This document shows, piece by piece, positions 26,466 to 35,084 of a stretch of DNA of 61,204 nt (positions within the stretch are counted from its first letter, which is position 1; each line of letters begins with the position of its first letter). The position numbers and the translations under genes were made by a program. Below the pieces are notes generated by a model. The model searched no databases and was not told the DNA's origin. It saw only the letters and a list, made by a program, of their open reading frames with translations. Origin of the DNA: Sphingobacteriaceae bacterium UBA6709 (GTDB lineage: Bacteria > Bacteroidota > Bacteroidia > Sphingobacteriales > Sphingobacteriaceae); contig DKIV01000019.1 in assembly GCA_002454425.1 (NCBI GenBank), positions 1 through 61,204 on the forward strand. The letters run 5' to 3'.

Positions 26466-27521
26466 CTAAAACTTCACCTTCCGAAATATGTAAATCATTG
26501 ACGACAGATCCAGCGCCTTCATGTCCACCAGTGATAGGGACTTTATCATGCTGAGCGTATTCTGCTTGTAATATTGAAAATGCGGTGTCTGCAGATGACT
26601 TTCATAGGCTTGCTTATCCTTATAGACTTCTACAATTCTTATCCTTTCAGGATGCTCCTTTAACATCATGGGAAAGATGGCCACCACGCCAGGCTCTAAT
26701 CTTACTGACGTTTCTGCTTCAATTTTTAACATCGCGAGATAATCCTCAAGGTGTTGCGAATGGACTTCGATCTCAGAAAGACGCAATAGGATCTGCGTGC
26801 CTTCAGAACTTGCCACCGCCGATCCGATAGAAGATCTCAAGGTATTTGCCAGCTGACTATCGCCGTGCATCTCGATAATGTCGCTTAAGTCTTTTAGTTG
26901 CGCGTCGGTAATGCCGGTGTTTCTGCCCATAGAAAGATGCGACTTTAGTTGAGATTCAACGCCAGGCATTGCGGCGAGCGCAGAGATGGTTACCAACTCA
27001 CGTTGTGCAAAGTTCAATACATCGCTACTAAAAATATCAGCAAAAAGATGCTCCTTTAAAAACGCGTCAATACGAGGAGCGAACTCTCCAAAGCCTGGAG
27101 CAGGCTTGGCCTGGTGCATCCCCGTCAAAAGCTCTAGCACTTGTCTACCTTGTTCATATTTATCAGATGAAACATTTTCGACAATCGGCGCGCCTTGCTG
27201 ATCCCTCAGACCCCGAGCCGTTCGCTTATCGAGGCAGCTTTTGAAAGTATTCAACGCGTTGAGACTACGAGGAAATCCGCAGTACGCATATAATTGCACC
27301 AAAGCCTCCTTTATTTCGTTGATTGTTAGTCCCGCGTCGAGGCCCTTATTAAAAGCGTCGTCCAGTAGGAGAACATTGCCCGAGGCTGTAAGGGCGGCAA
27401 TGGTCGCCAATGAGCCTTGGCGGGCATCTAATCCGCCTGTTGATGTTGGTGGGTATTGCGCTTGCATAGTAAAATGGCTTATTATTAGAAAAAGAAGAAT
27501 TAAACTGCGCTTGATTTTCAT
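26466..27521 (-). CDS. Secreted carboxymuconolactone-decarboxylase-like protein with ABM-type tail
   Basis: A 351-residue protein with a signal peptide (MKIKRSLILLFLIISHFTMQAQ). Residues about 30-240 hold two CMD-like helical units (EIKEALVQLYAYCGFPRSLNAL and FAQRELVTISALAAMPGVESQLKSHL), each with the E-x(n)-C/A-G-x-P pattern, though the CxxC of AhpD-type members is absent. Residues about 250-335 resemble an antibiotic-biosynthesis-monooxygenase (ABM) ferredoxin-like domain (VRLEPGVVAIF, then RIRIVEVYKDKQAYESHLQTPHFQYY). The ATG at 27521 is used because the signal peptide starts there. It lies between the cupin and Tat-ADH genes. Confidence 0.82.
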   Translation of the reverse strand: MKIKRSLILLFLIISHFTMQAQYPPTSTGGLDARQGSLATIAALTASGNVLLLDDAFNKGLDAGLTINEIKEALVQLYAYCGFPRSLNALNTFKSCLDKRTARGLRDQQGAPIVENVSSDKYEQGRQVLELLTGMHQAKPAPGFGEFAPRIDAFLKEHLFADIFSSDVLNFAQRELVTISALAAMPGVESQLKSHLSMGRNTGITDAQLKDLSDIIEMHGDSQLANTLRSSIGSAVASSEGTQILLRLSEIEVHSQHLEDYLAMLKIEAETSVRLEPGVVAIFPMMLKEHPERIRIVEVYKDKQAYESHLQTPHFQYYKQNTLSMIKSLSLVDMKALDLSSMIYIFRKVKF

Positions 27522-27543
27522 GATGGTAGCAAATAGTTGATGT

Positions 27544-28038
27544 TTATGGTTGATTTGCCTGCCGGTAGGTATCTTCAGAAACAGGTTCACCCCATATAAC
27601 ATTTTTTTCGTTTTTGTAGTTAGTGATGGCGATGTGTACCATGCTCGTTCCTGCTGTCGCCCCATGCCAGTGTTCTACATTTGCAGGAATAGTTACCACG
27701 TCACCTCTCTCAATAATTCTTTGTTGCTTACCGCGCTCCTGATACAAACCTATGCCTTCGGTTACAAGGAGCACCTGCCCTTTTGGATGTACGTGCCAGT
27801 TTGTTCTTGCTCCCGCCTCAAATGTTACGCTTCCCATACTATATTCGTTATTACTATCTCTAGCTACTAACGGATATAAATAGGCCTTACCAACGAAGAA
27901 GTCGGCAGCCGTACGATCTCCGGTTGGAAAAATTGAGTCACGCTGAGTGACTGCATTCAGGGCATGATCATTCGCGTGCCGGAGACATCCCGTAAGGATG
28001 AAAAAACAGAGCGTGAGATTTATTATTCTATAGATCAT
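27544..28038 (-). CDS. Cupin lipoprotein
   Basis: A 164-residue protein with a lipobox LTGC (cysteine 18) and a single conserved beta-barrel cupin: the first motif is FEAGARTNWHVHPKGQVLLVTEG (shown here only in part, with the H-x-H metal ligands) and the second is IPANVEHWHGAT with the third histidine. Small cupins of this type accompany CMD proteins and ADHs in many Gram-negative genomes. It is the first gene of the cupin-CMD-ADH row and is divergent from the AraC regulator, 166 bp apart, which probably controls it. Confidence 0.88.
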   Translation of the reverse strand: MIYRIINLTLCFFILTGCLRHANDHALNAVTQRDSIFPTGDRTAADFFVGKAYLYPLVARDSNNEYSMGSVTFEAGARTNWHVHPKGQVLLVTEGIGLYQERGKQQRIIERGDVVTIPANVEHWHGATAGTSMVHIAITNYKNEKNVIWGEPVSEDTYRQANQP

Positions 28039-28180
28039 ATCTAATTTCTAAGGGGTATACAGCAACTGACTATGACAAAGTTCATTATTAATACTCATGG
28101 AGCACTTATACAGAATACTGTTCTATTTACCACTTTTACTGATTTAGCTAAGAGAGCATTCATACTTATTCAAGGTTCTT

Positions 28181-28188
28181 TAAATTTG
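28181..28188 (+). promoter_or_regulatory. Possible -7 box (TAAATTTG) for the AraC gene
   Basis: The octamer fits TAnnTTTG exactly; the trinucleotide 19 bp upstream is TTC rather than TTG. It lies 16 bp before the ATG at 28205, implying a very short leader. Confidence 0.4.
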
Positions 28189-28204
28189 GTGTACATTGAT
28201 TCTT

Positions 28205-29104
28205 ATGAAGCAACAAATGGAACGTATTGATACTGTTAGTCAGTACAATGATGCTATGGGTGTTGAAACCAAACATCCTCTGGTGAGCGTGATAAACTTT
28301 GATGAGATACCCAGCTACCAACAGTTCCGCAGGTACATGGGCATTTATGCTATCTTCCTGAAGAATATTAAATGTGGAGACATCCGGTATGGCTGTCAGC
28401 CATATGATTATGAGGATGGAACCCTTGTATTCATATCACCAGGTCAGGTATATGGGATTGATAGTAAGGGTAAACGTATAAAACCTTCGGGACGCGCATT
28501 AGTGTTTCATGCCGACTTCATTGCAGGTACACAGCTAGGGAAAATTATTAAAGATTATAAATTCTTCTCATATGCGGTAAATGAGGCTTTACATCTGTCA
28601 AAGAAGGAGCGTGCTACGATCAACGATTGTCTGAATAAAATAGCAACGGAAATCGACCTGAACATCGACAAGCATAGCAAAACGCTCATCTTGTCAAATA
28701 TCGAGCTGTTTTTAAATTATTGTATGCGTTATTACGATCGGCAGTTTATTACGAGGAACCATGCCAATCGCGACATTCTTGCGCGTTTTGAAAACTTGCT
28801 GAACGAATACTTTAAGGAGGGGCTTGGAAGTAGCTTAGGCCTGCCAACAGTTACTTACTGTGCGGAGCAGCTGAACCTATCAGCCAATTACTTTGGCGAC
28901 CTGATAAAGAAAGAAACGGACACCACCGCCTTGGACTATATCCAGTTGAAATTAATTGAAGAAGCGAAAGAGCGCATCGCTATGTTCAATAAACCTATCA
29001 ATGAAATTGCGGACGAACTTGGTTTTAAATATCAACAACATTTTACCAGGCTATTTAAAAACAAGGTAGGACTTACCCCCATGGAGTACCGAACCTTAAT
29101 TTGA
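28205..29104 (+). CDS. AraC-family transcriptional regulator
   Basis: A 299-residue regulator with a cupin-like N-terminal sensor region and a C-terminal double helix-turn-helix of about 100 residues (YCAEQLNLSANYFGDLIKKETD, then INEIADELGFKYQQHFTRLFKNKVGLTP). The C-terminal phrase with F-x-R-x-F-K-x-x-x-G-x-x-P is the AraC signature. The ATG at 28205 is preferred to a TTG at 28196. It is divergent from the cupin-CMD-ADH genes and is the obvious candidate for their regulator. Inducer unknown. Confidence 0.92.
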   Translation: MKQQMERIDTVSQYNDAMGVETKHPLVSVINFDEIPSYQQFRRYMGIYAIFLKNIKCGDIRYGCQPYDYEDGTLVFISPGQVYGIDSKGKRIKPSGRALVFHADFIAGTQLGKIIKDYKFFSYAVNEALHLSKKERATINDCLNKIATEIDLNIDKHSKTLILSNIELFLNYCMRYYDRQFITRNHANRDILARFENLLNEYFKEGLGSSLGLPTVTYCAEQLNLSANYFGDLIKKETDTTALDYIQLKLIEEAKERIAMFNKPINEIADELGFKYQQHFTRLFKNKVGLTPMEYRTLI

Positions 29105-29315
29105 GATCTAGCAAATGACCTGGTAAAGGCTTTTATAAGCCATCCTTCAAGTGAGCGTAATGAATGGATGTTTCTCCGAACGAAACAATAGCAACTGCTA
29201 ACTCAATATACCATGACCATCTTACTGAATTATCCTTAACATAAGCATAACACGTACTTCTAAACCACAATCTCTGCAATCTGTTAGATTAAAAGACTTT
29301 ACATAATATTTGCCT

Positions 29316-30278
29316 ATGGAAAACACCTGGGAGATCATACTGATGGTACTGGGAGGACTTGGTCTGTTCCTCTTTGCAATCAACAATCTTTCGGACACCC
29401 TAAAAGCATTACTTGGCGACAAGGCAAAGAAATGGTTAGGCTACTTTACAAGAAACATATTTACCGCCATACTAACTGGTATTGTGATCACCACCATTCT
29501 CGACTCCTCATCGGCAGTTATCATTATGACCATCGTTCTGGTAAATGCGGGAGCGCTCAGCTTCCGGCAGTCCCTGGGAATCGTGATGGGCGCCAATATT
29601 GGCACTACGTTTTCCAGCCAACTGATAGCTCTGGACATCGGCCAGTATTCGCCAATACCTATCATATTGGGATTAATATTCAGCCTATTTACAAAAAATG
29701 AAAAGGTATCGAACCCCGCAAAGGTTGTGCTCTATTTCGGCATCTTGTTTTTTGGGCTCTATACAATGGAACGTGCTGTGGAACCACTGCGAAACCACGA
29801 GGATTTCTTGTCATTGATGTCAAAACTGGAAAACCCTTTGCGTGGTACTTTCGTAGGCGCTATTGTCACTCTGGCAATCCAATCTTCTTCGGCCACGGTA
29901 GGCATGGTGATCACCCTCGCTAAAAAAGGATTGATCAGCTTAAGCGGAGGTATAGCCGTAATGCTGGGTGCGGAATTAGGCACCTGCTCCGATACATTAC
30001 TGGCAACCATTAGATCCGACCGACAAGCCGTTAAGACGGGAATATTTCATTTACTATTTAACATGGTATCCATTGCGATAGGCTTGCTCCTATTTCCCTT
30101 GTTTACCCGTTTTATAGATCAGCTTTCCGGCGGGGCACTTATTGAACAGAAAATCGCAAATGCCCACATGATCTTCAATACCGCTGGCGTACTGTTATTT
30201 ATACCCCTGGTACCCCTTATCGAAAAGGTGCTAAATTACATTATTCCAACCCAAGAAAACAAACCGGCAATTGTGTAG
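29316..30278 (+). CDS. Na/Pi cotransporter family protein
   Basis: A 320-residue membrane protein with two inverted Na/Pi-cotransporter units: the first carries TTILDSSSAVIIMTI, the second LAIQSSSATVGMVIT, the Q/D-SSSA motifs being the substrate and sodium site. GANIGTTFSSQL and GAELGTCSDTLLA are the following family motifs. It lacks the C-terminal PhoU-like domain of longer homologues. The ATG at 29316 is used instead of a TTG at 29310. Likely transports phosphate or a related anion with sodium. The gene appears to stand alone. Confidence 0.9.
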   Translation: MENTWEIILMVLGGLGLFLFAINNLSDTLKALLGDKAKKWLGYFTRNIFTAILTGIVITTILDSSSAVIIMTIVLVNAGALSFRQSLGIVMGANIGTTFSSQLIALDIGQYSPIPIILGLIFSLFTKNEKVSNPAKVVLYFGILFFGLYTMERAVEPLRNHEDFLSLMSKLENPLRGTFVGAIVTLAIQSSSATVGMVITLAKKGLISLSGGIAVMLGAELGTCSDTLLATIRSDRQAVKTGIFHLLFNMVSIAIGLLLFPLFTRFIDQLSGGALIEQKIANAHMIFNTAGVLLFIPLVPLIEKVLNYIIPTQENKPAIV

Positions 30279-30388
30279 GACAATATAACGGATTGCAGAG
30301 TCGCATCGAAAGTTGATACGATAAAGCAGCATTTCCCCGAAAATTCCGTTTGATTCCTTGTATAGAAGATTGGATAATATCTTAAATC

Positions 30389-30421
30389 AAAAAGCCTCTC
30401 AAGATATCTTGAAAGGCTTTT
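30389..30421 (-). terminator. Terminator after tRNA-His (also faces the Na/Pi gene)
   Basis: An AAGCCT...AGGCTT hairpin with an interior CAAGATATCTTG palindrome is flanked by A and T runs on both sides, so it can act in both directions. Confidence 0.75.
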
Positions 30422-30423
30422 AG

Positions 30424-30497
30424 GGTGGAAGACCGGGCTCGAACCGGCGACCCCCAGAACCACAATCTGGTGCTCTAACCGACTGAGCTACATCCAC
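30424..30497 (-). tRNA. tRNA-His (GTG)
   Basis: A 74-nt cloverleaf read on the minus strand: acceptor GTGGATG with CTTCCAC, D arm AGCTC...GAGC, anticodon stem CCAGA/TCTGG with loop TTGTGGT (anticodon GTG), T arm GCCGG-TTCGAGC-CCGGT. A G lies immediately 5-prime, the usual extra base of tRNA-His. The CCA end is not encoded. The acceptor contains a T-T mismatch at the sixth pair. Confidence 0.93.
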
Positions 30498-30512
30498 CGT
30501 GTTTTGGTGATG

Positions 30513-30543
30513 CAAATATAGGTTGATTTTTGCAGTCTGCAAA
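30513..30543 (-). promoter_or_regulatory. Bacteroidota promoter of tRNA-His
   Basis: Reading on the minus strand: TTTG (30543-30540), exactly 19 bases, then TATATTTG (30520-30513), a perfect match to the phylum consensus. It lies 16 bp before the tRNA. Confidence 0.85.
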
Positions 30544-30658
30544 TTTTTCTTTTCAAATTATTAAAAGTACCTGATTGTAAGTTTAATTAGTTTTTTCTTG
30601 TTGTCAAAACCGATGCTTAAAGCGCTATTCCATCGAATATTTTTAATTTTGAGGAGAT

Positions 30659-31123
30659 ATGATTGAGATCTTTACAGATGGAGCGTCGAGCGGAAATCCT
30701 GGACCTGGCGGGTATGGCGTGGTGCTTAGAGCCGGGATGCATTATAAGGAATTATCCGCAGGGTTTAGGAGAACCACTAATAACAGAATGGAACTATTAG
30801 CAGTTATTGTTGGACTTGAAGCCTTGAAAAAACCAGGTCAGGAGGTGCTTATTTGGTCGGACTCAAAGTACGTCGTCGATGCTGTTGAAAAAAAATGGGT
30901 GTTTGGCTGGCTGAATAAGGGCTTTGAGGGGAAGAAAAACAAAGACCTCTGGCTACGATTTCTAAATGTCTACAAATTACATAAAGTCGCTTTCCGTTGG
31001 ATAAAAGGACATGCCGGCCATCCCGAAAATGAACGGTGTGACAGGCTCGCTGTAGCTGCCTATCAAAGGAATGACTCGCTATCCATTGATTCTGTTTTTG
31101 AAGCAGAAAACGGAAAAGCATAA
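30659..31123 (+). CDS. rnhA: Ribonuclease HI
   Basis: A 154-residue RNase HI with all four catalytic acids: D7 (FTDGASSGNPGPGG), E45 (NNRMELLAV), D68 (WSDSKYVVDA) and D128 (NERCDRLA), and the loop histidine H118 in WIKGHAGHPENE. It has the basic protrusion region GWLNKGFEGKKNKDLW. It cleaves the RNA strand of RNA-DNA hybrids. GAGGAG ends 3 bp before the ATG, which fits the chosen start. Length matches the family. The gene follows the tRNA-His promoter region and precedes an esterase gene on the same strand by 49 bp. Confidence 0.95.
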   Translation: MIEIFTDGASSGNPGPGGYGVVLRAGMHYKELSAGFRRTTNNRMELLAVIVGLEALKKPGQEVLIWSDSKYVVDAVEKKWVFGWLNKGFEGKKNKDLWLRFLNVYKLHKVAFRWIKGHAGHPENERCDRLAVAAYQRNDSLSIDSVFEAENGKA

Positions 31124-31172
31124 TTCCGAACAGTGTCTGCATTCTATTTAGAAATAACCTACAAGCTGAAAT

Positions 31173-31991
31173 ATGAAGAACTATTTTCTAACACTACTCG
31201 CTGTATTTACTTTAACCTACACAAAGGCTGCCAGCATCGATACGATCCTTACCCACAGCGAATCGATGAATAAGAATATCAAAGCTGTTATTATTAGTCC
31301 GGCATCCTATAGCAAGCATAAGCACTTCCCTGTGCTTTATCTTTTGCATGGATACAGCAACAATTATAAAAGCTGGGCCGATAATTGTCCCGAGCTGCAG
31401 ACGTTAGCAGATCAATATAATATTCTTATTGTTTGTCCTGACGGAAACTTCAGCAGCTGGTATTTCGATAGTCCCATTGATAAGTCCATAAGGTATGAAA
31501 CTTATGTGGCTGACGAACTTATAAATTGGATAGATTCTCATTATAAGACGATTGCTGATCGTTCAGGGCGAGCAATCTCAGGATTAAGTATGGGAGGGCA
31601 TGGAGCTTTTTATCTGGCGCTTAAACATCAGGATAAATTTATCGCTGCGGGGAGTATGAGTGGCGGGCTCGATTTCAGACCATTCCCCGCGAATTGGGAT
31701 ATCGCTAAACGACTGGGTTCTTACAGTGATCAACCGGAGCTGTGGGAAAGAAACACCGTGATAAACATAATCCATCTACTCTCGCCGATCACCGCCCCCG
31801 CGTTAATCATTGACTGTGGCAGTGGAGACTTCTTCTACAAAGGAAATGTCGCAGTTCATGAAAAACTTTTGTATATGAATATTCCGCATGAGTTTGTGTC
31901 CCGTCCGGGAAAGCATGACTGGGTTTACTGGCGAAATGCAATAAAATACCAGATGTTATTTTTCTCAACAAAACTGAATACGGCAAACTAA
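31173..31991 (+). CDS. Secreted esterase of the esterase-D/feruloyl-esterase-like family
   Basis: A 272-residue alpha/beta hydrolase with a signal peptide (MKNYFLTLLAVFTLTYTKAAS). The catalytic elbow is GLSMGGHGAF, the oxyanion region is LYLLHGYSNNYKSW, the acid is in IIDCGSGDFFY and the histidine in PGKHDWVYW. This is the Esterase-D/S-formylglutathione-hydrolase fold; secreted Bacteroidota members are usually acetyl- or feruloyl-esterases on polysaccharides, but the substrate cannot be read here. It is convergent with the HAD-hydrolase gene. Confidence 0.88.
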   Translation: MKNYFLTLLAVFTLTYTKAASIDTILTHSESMNKNIKAVIISPASYSKHKHFPVLYLLHGYSNNYKSWADNCPELQTLADQYNILIVCPDGNFSSWYFDSPIDKSIRYETYVADELINWIDSHYKTIADRSGRAISGLSMGGHGAFYLALKHQDKFIAAGSMSGGLDFRPFPANWDIAKRLGSYSDQPELWERNTVINIIHLLSPITAPALIIDCGSGDFFYKGNVAVHEKLLYMNIPHEFVSRPGKHDWVYWRNAIKYQMLFFSTKLNTAN

Positions 31992-32103
31992 TGCTGTAAA
32001 GCAAAAATAAGTAGCCTGACAGCAATGGGGCTCCCGTAAAGGGTAGCCAGCAAGCATAAATTGCGAATAATAATCGCAGTAGTATCGCTGAAAGTCGATA
32101 CAA

Positions 32104-32134
32104 AGCTATAGCGATCGGTCAAGACGCTATAGCT
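32104..32134. terminator. Hairpin between convergent esterase and HAD genes
   Basis: Perfect 10-bp inverted repeat AGCTATAGCG/CGCTATAGCT with an 11-base loop, placed between two 3-prime gene ends. No strong T run follows on either side. Confidence 0.5.
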
Positions 32135-32140
32135 AATCTA

Positions 32141-32773
32141 TTATAGCAAACCTTCACGGTAAAGAAACTTTTCCAACGAATCCTCACGTGTCATGAGATG
32201 TGTCCGTAACCCCAGCTCCTTTGCCGTAGCTAAATGCTGAGGACTATCGTCAACAAATAAAGTTTCCGCCGGATCAAGTCCATTTTCCTTAAGCACCAAC
32301 TCGAATATTTCCCTATTCGGTTTACGCATACGCACAAGATGGGAGTAATAGACTTTCTCAAAGAACACATCATTTGATTCAATATCGAATTCCCGTTTTA
32401 AATACTCGGAGATAAAATCGAGGTGAATCTCATTGATGTTACTAAGAAGAAAAGTTCGATACTTCCTTTTTGCCAAAAGAAGGAGCTCATGGTTTACAGG
32501 GGGAACACCGATGAGCAAACTCGTCCATGCGTTATTTATCTGTTCATCTGATAATTCCGCGCGCTCTGTAATACGACGAACGCCATCTCTAAACGTATCG
32601 GCACTAATATCTCCTTTTTCGAATTGATCAAAGAGCGGATCATGTCCGGTGTGTGCGAAAAACTTCTCTACATTTTTGATACCCAGCTCAGTAAAACTAT
32701 TTTGGGTTTTAAGAAAGTCGATCATGAAGATTACGTTCCCATAATCGAAGATGATATTTTTAATATTAGGCAT
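32141..32773 (-). CDS. HAD-superfamily hydrolase (YihX/EPHX-N-like)
   Basis: A 210-residue HAD phosphatase. Motif I is IIFDYGNVIF (two aspartate/tyrosine, D10 nucleophile), motif II TFLLSNINEIH, motif III KPNREIFELVL and motif IV ETLFVDDSPQHLATA. The DYGNV nucleophile region and VDD motif place it with YihX-like sugar-phosphate phosphatases. A TAACTTTG box lies 5 bp upstream of the ATG but is too near to serve as a normal -7 element. Substrate unknown. Confidence 0.9.
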   Translation of the reverse strand: MPNIKNIIFDYGNVIFMIDFLKTQNSFTELGIKNVEKFFAHTGHDPLFDQFEKGDISADTFRDGVRRITERAELSDEQINNAWTSLLIGVPPVNHELLLLAKRKYRTFLLSNINEIHLDFISEYLKREFDIESNDVFFEKVYYSHLVRMRKPNREIFELVLKENGLDPAETLFVDDSPQHLATAKELGLRTHLMTREDSLEKFLYREGLL

Positions 32774-32824
32774 GGAACAAAGTTAAATTTATACGCGTTT
32801 TTCAGGTATTTTAAGGATTATTTT

Positions 32825-32855
32825 TTTGTAAAATCCATTGCAATTACTACATTTG
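32825..32855 (+). promoter_or_regulatory. Bacteroidota promoter of the CAT-anticodon tRNA
   Basis: TTTG (32825-32828), 19 bases, TACATTTG (32848-32855): a perfect TTTG-N19-TAnnTTTG promoter 27 bp before the tRNA. Confidence 0.85.
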
Positions 32856-32882
32856 CACCACGCAAAACGACAACGTTGAGCA

Positions 32883-32956
32883 GCGCCTATAGCTCAGTCG
32901 GTTAGAGTAGAAGACTCATAATCTTTTGGTCCCTGGTTCGAGCCCAGGTGGGCGCA
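32883..32956 (+). tRNA. tRNA with CAT anticodon (Ile2 or elongator Met)
   Basis: A 74-nt cloverleaf: acceptor GCGCCTA/TGGGCGC, anticodon stem GAAGA/TCTTT, loop CTCATAA (anticodon CAT), T arm CCTGG-TTCGAGC-CCAGG, discriminator A, CCA not encoded. The pairs C4-G69 and C5-G68 are those used by TilS to recognise tRNA-Ile2, and the anticodon-stem to variable-loop region resembles E. coli ileX, so lysidine-modified tRNA-Ile2 is favoured, but elongator tRNA-Met cannot be excluded from the sequence. Confidence 0.88.
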
Positions 32957-32961
32957 CTGAT

Positions 32962-33002
32962 AAAGGGCAAGCATGATTTTCATCGCTTGCCCTTTCTTTT
33001 TT
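32962..33002 (+). terminator. Terminator of the CAT tRNA
   Basis: Perfect AAGGGCAAGC/GCTTGCCCTT stem with a 12-base loop, followed by TCTTTTTT, directly after the tRNA. Confidence 0.85.
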
Positions 33003-33210
33003 CTCGTAAATTCGGAGCATCGTCAGCTAATTCCTGAATGTGTCTGTGATTGCAATTCTCTAAACTGCATTCTCAGAGCTGAGCGGATCCGCTACCATCG
33101 TAAAGAAAAAGGAGCTCTATCCCTCACAATCTTTGACCCGGGAAGAAACTTAACAATCGGCTAAGATTCACGAAAGCCCCCAAATGAGCTGTTGTTAAAA
33201 ACTCTAACAA

Positions 33211-33858
33211 TCAGATTTTCAACCTTCTGTTCCAATAGATGATATAGCACGTTCCCAATACTGTAGGCATTATCCAAACCAACACTGTTCCAATATCTAA
33301 TCCTGCCACCAAAAAGGCTGTTACAGATGCAATAAGCGCGCCTACCATTCTACCGATATGGCTGCTAAGCCACATTTTTTTCTTTTCGTTAAAGACGCGA
33401 AACATTTTAAAATCACGAACTGCCATGAACGCGCCGAAACCACCAAAAAAAAGATACAAGATACTGTTATTCACTTTTTGAATAACACCGATGGTGCCGA
33501 GAATGAGCATCAAGGCTGAGATTAAAAACATACTCCCCGATACGGCCTTATCCTTCCAGTCAGCCTTCAATTTCAAGTCGCCCCTGAAAGTCAAGGCCCT
33601 GTTTCCGGCTAATATCATATAAATAGTAAAAACTCCGATTAAGAATAAAAACAGATTTTCATGAAAGGGCATACGCGCTACAATTAGAGACACCAGCGCA
33701 CTTATCAACATCGTAAAAGAAAACATCTTACCCATTGTCTTATGCCTATCCCCTCCTTTCTTTACCAAAATGCTTGTAATTCCCGTTATCAATCCTATCC
33801 CGCCAAAAAATGCGTGACTGTAAATTAGCACTTTAGCAACCTGATCTGTGTTCTCCAT
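33211..33858 (-). CDS. DUF2306-like membrane protein
   Basis: A 215-residue protein with seven hydrophobic segments. The first helix carries SHAFFGGIGL, followed by the loop KKGGDRHKTMGK, and a late helix has HIGRMVGA; histidines in helices and an H-R-x-x-G loop are typical of DUF2306-type membrane proteins, which resemble heme-binding membrane modules, although heme binding is not established. Function is unknown. The gene is separated from the DUF4932-like gene by 92 bp on the same strand. Confidence 0.65.
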   Translation of the reverse strand: MENTDQVAKVLIYSHAFFGGIGLITGITSILVKKGGDRHKTMGKMFSFTMLISALVSLIVARMPFHENLFLFLIGVFTIYMILAGNRALTFRGDLKLKADWKDKAVSGSMFLISALMLILGTIGVIQKVNNSILYLFFGGFGAFMAVRDFKMFRVFNEKKKMWLSSHIGRMVGALIASVTAFLVAGLDIGTVLVWIMPTVLGTCYIIYWNRRLKI

Positions 33859-33950
33859 TCCTCATTCTTTTAAATAAATTTCCCGGAAAAGCCATGCACA
33901 CAAGCCTTTCCTGATAGACGCATATCTCCATCAAGCCGACAGGGACCCTA

Positions 33951-35084
33951 TTATTGACTCTCACTCCACTCTAAAAGCGGCTTGTACAATTGTTCAATTT
34001 TAGCGTATAGTCCGCTTTTATAGTAACGCAGCAATTCAGCATTAAACTCCCTGGCCTTAGGAAAACCTTTCTTGTTAATCATCATATCATTTACATTATC
34101 AACAATTTGCTGAAAGAGCGCCTTATCCTCACCGAATTTATCATAGGCATATAGCAGGAATAATCCCCAGGTCAGGTACTCATCATAAACTTTTATCGGA
34201 CTTGGATAATGTTCGGTACTCTTATTTCCGATATTTATCCATTTATCACGGTTGTTAAAAACACGTTGTATGCGCTCCAGATATTTCTCGCTAACCGGAC
34301 CAACATAATTATGATCTATTTCGGTGAAGATAATTCTGCTATTCATAGCCTTTTTAACGTCCGCAGTCCATCCTTTCTCGTCACGAATGGTAGGTAAGAA
34401 AAGTAATATCTCCTTGAAGCCATTATCCTCAAAAGTATGAGTGGCATTCATTCCCGCGATAAGAGGCGAGGTTAACACTCGGTAACTATTGATATTGTAG
34501 TCAAAATGACTTTCCAACCATTCCTTTTGCTCTCCGATGGTCGCGTACTTCCGATATTCAGTTTTTAAACTATCATAGTAGCATTTGTGGGATTTATAAA
34601 AGCCGCGGTAGTCTGATTTCCTAACGAACTCCTCCAGTTCTTGCAGGTGAACCGTTATAGGATTAACAGTAATCTTATACTTCCCGATGCCCTTTGCCGG
34701 AAAATTATAAACTCTCGTTGGATGCAGTCTTTCTCCTTCAAATTGAAAGCCGTAAGCGTTTCCTGCTAGAAGAAAATAATTGACCACATTATGCCTTAAT
34801 AATTTATCGAAGGCATGCACAACTGCGAGGTCGGAGAACTGAGAGAAATGAGCTTGTACATCGTTAAAATATTCCGTTCCCTGTTTGGTCATCCCGGGAT
34901 TTTCTTTCGCAAAATCGGTTATCGCAAGAATAATATAGACCAGCTCCTGCGCCTCACTAATTTCAATTGTAGTTTTTTGATCGTTATCCCGAACATATTT
35001 TCTTCCAAAGTTCACTTCCTTTTCCTGAGCAGCTACGCCCGTAAAAACAAAAAGGAGCATCACTGAAATTATTAGGCTCTTCAT
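33951..35084 (-). CDS. Secreted DUF4932-like protein
   Basis: A 377-residue protein with a signal peptide (MKSLIISVMLLFVFTGVAAQ). The body includes AQELVYIILAITDFAKENPG, an HSHF-like region and the late phrase FTEIDHNYVGPVSEKYLERI, which recalls the Bacteroidota domain DUF4932; this recognition is tentative. An E-x-D-H arrangement hints at a metal site but no HExxH zinc-protease motif occurs. The ATG at 35084 is chosen because the signal peptide starts there; a TTG-started extension adds 36 residues without order. Function unknown. Confidence 0.6.
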   Translation of the reverse strand: MKSLIISVMLLFVFTGVAAQEKEVNFGRKYVRDNDQKTTIEISEAQELVYIILAITDFAKENPGMTKQGTEYFNDVQAHFSQFSDLAVVHAFDKLLRHNVVNYFLLAGNAYGFQFEGERLHPTRVYNFPAKGIGKYKITVNPITVHLQELEEFVRKSDYRGFYKSHKCYYDSLKTEYRKYATIGEQKEWLESHFDYNINSYRVLTSPLIAGMNATHTFEDNGFKEILLFLPTIRDEKGWTADVKKAMNSRIIFTEIDHNYVGPVSEKYLERIQRVFNNRDKWINIGNKSTEHYPSPIKVYDEYLTWGLFLLYAYDKFGEDKALFQQIVDNVNDMMINKKGFPKAREFNAELLRYYKSGLYAKIEQLYKPLLEWSESQ

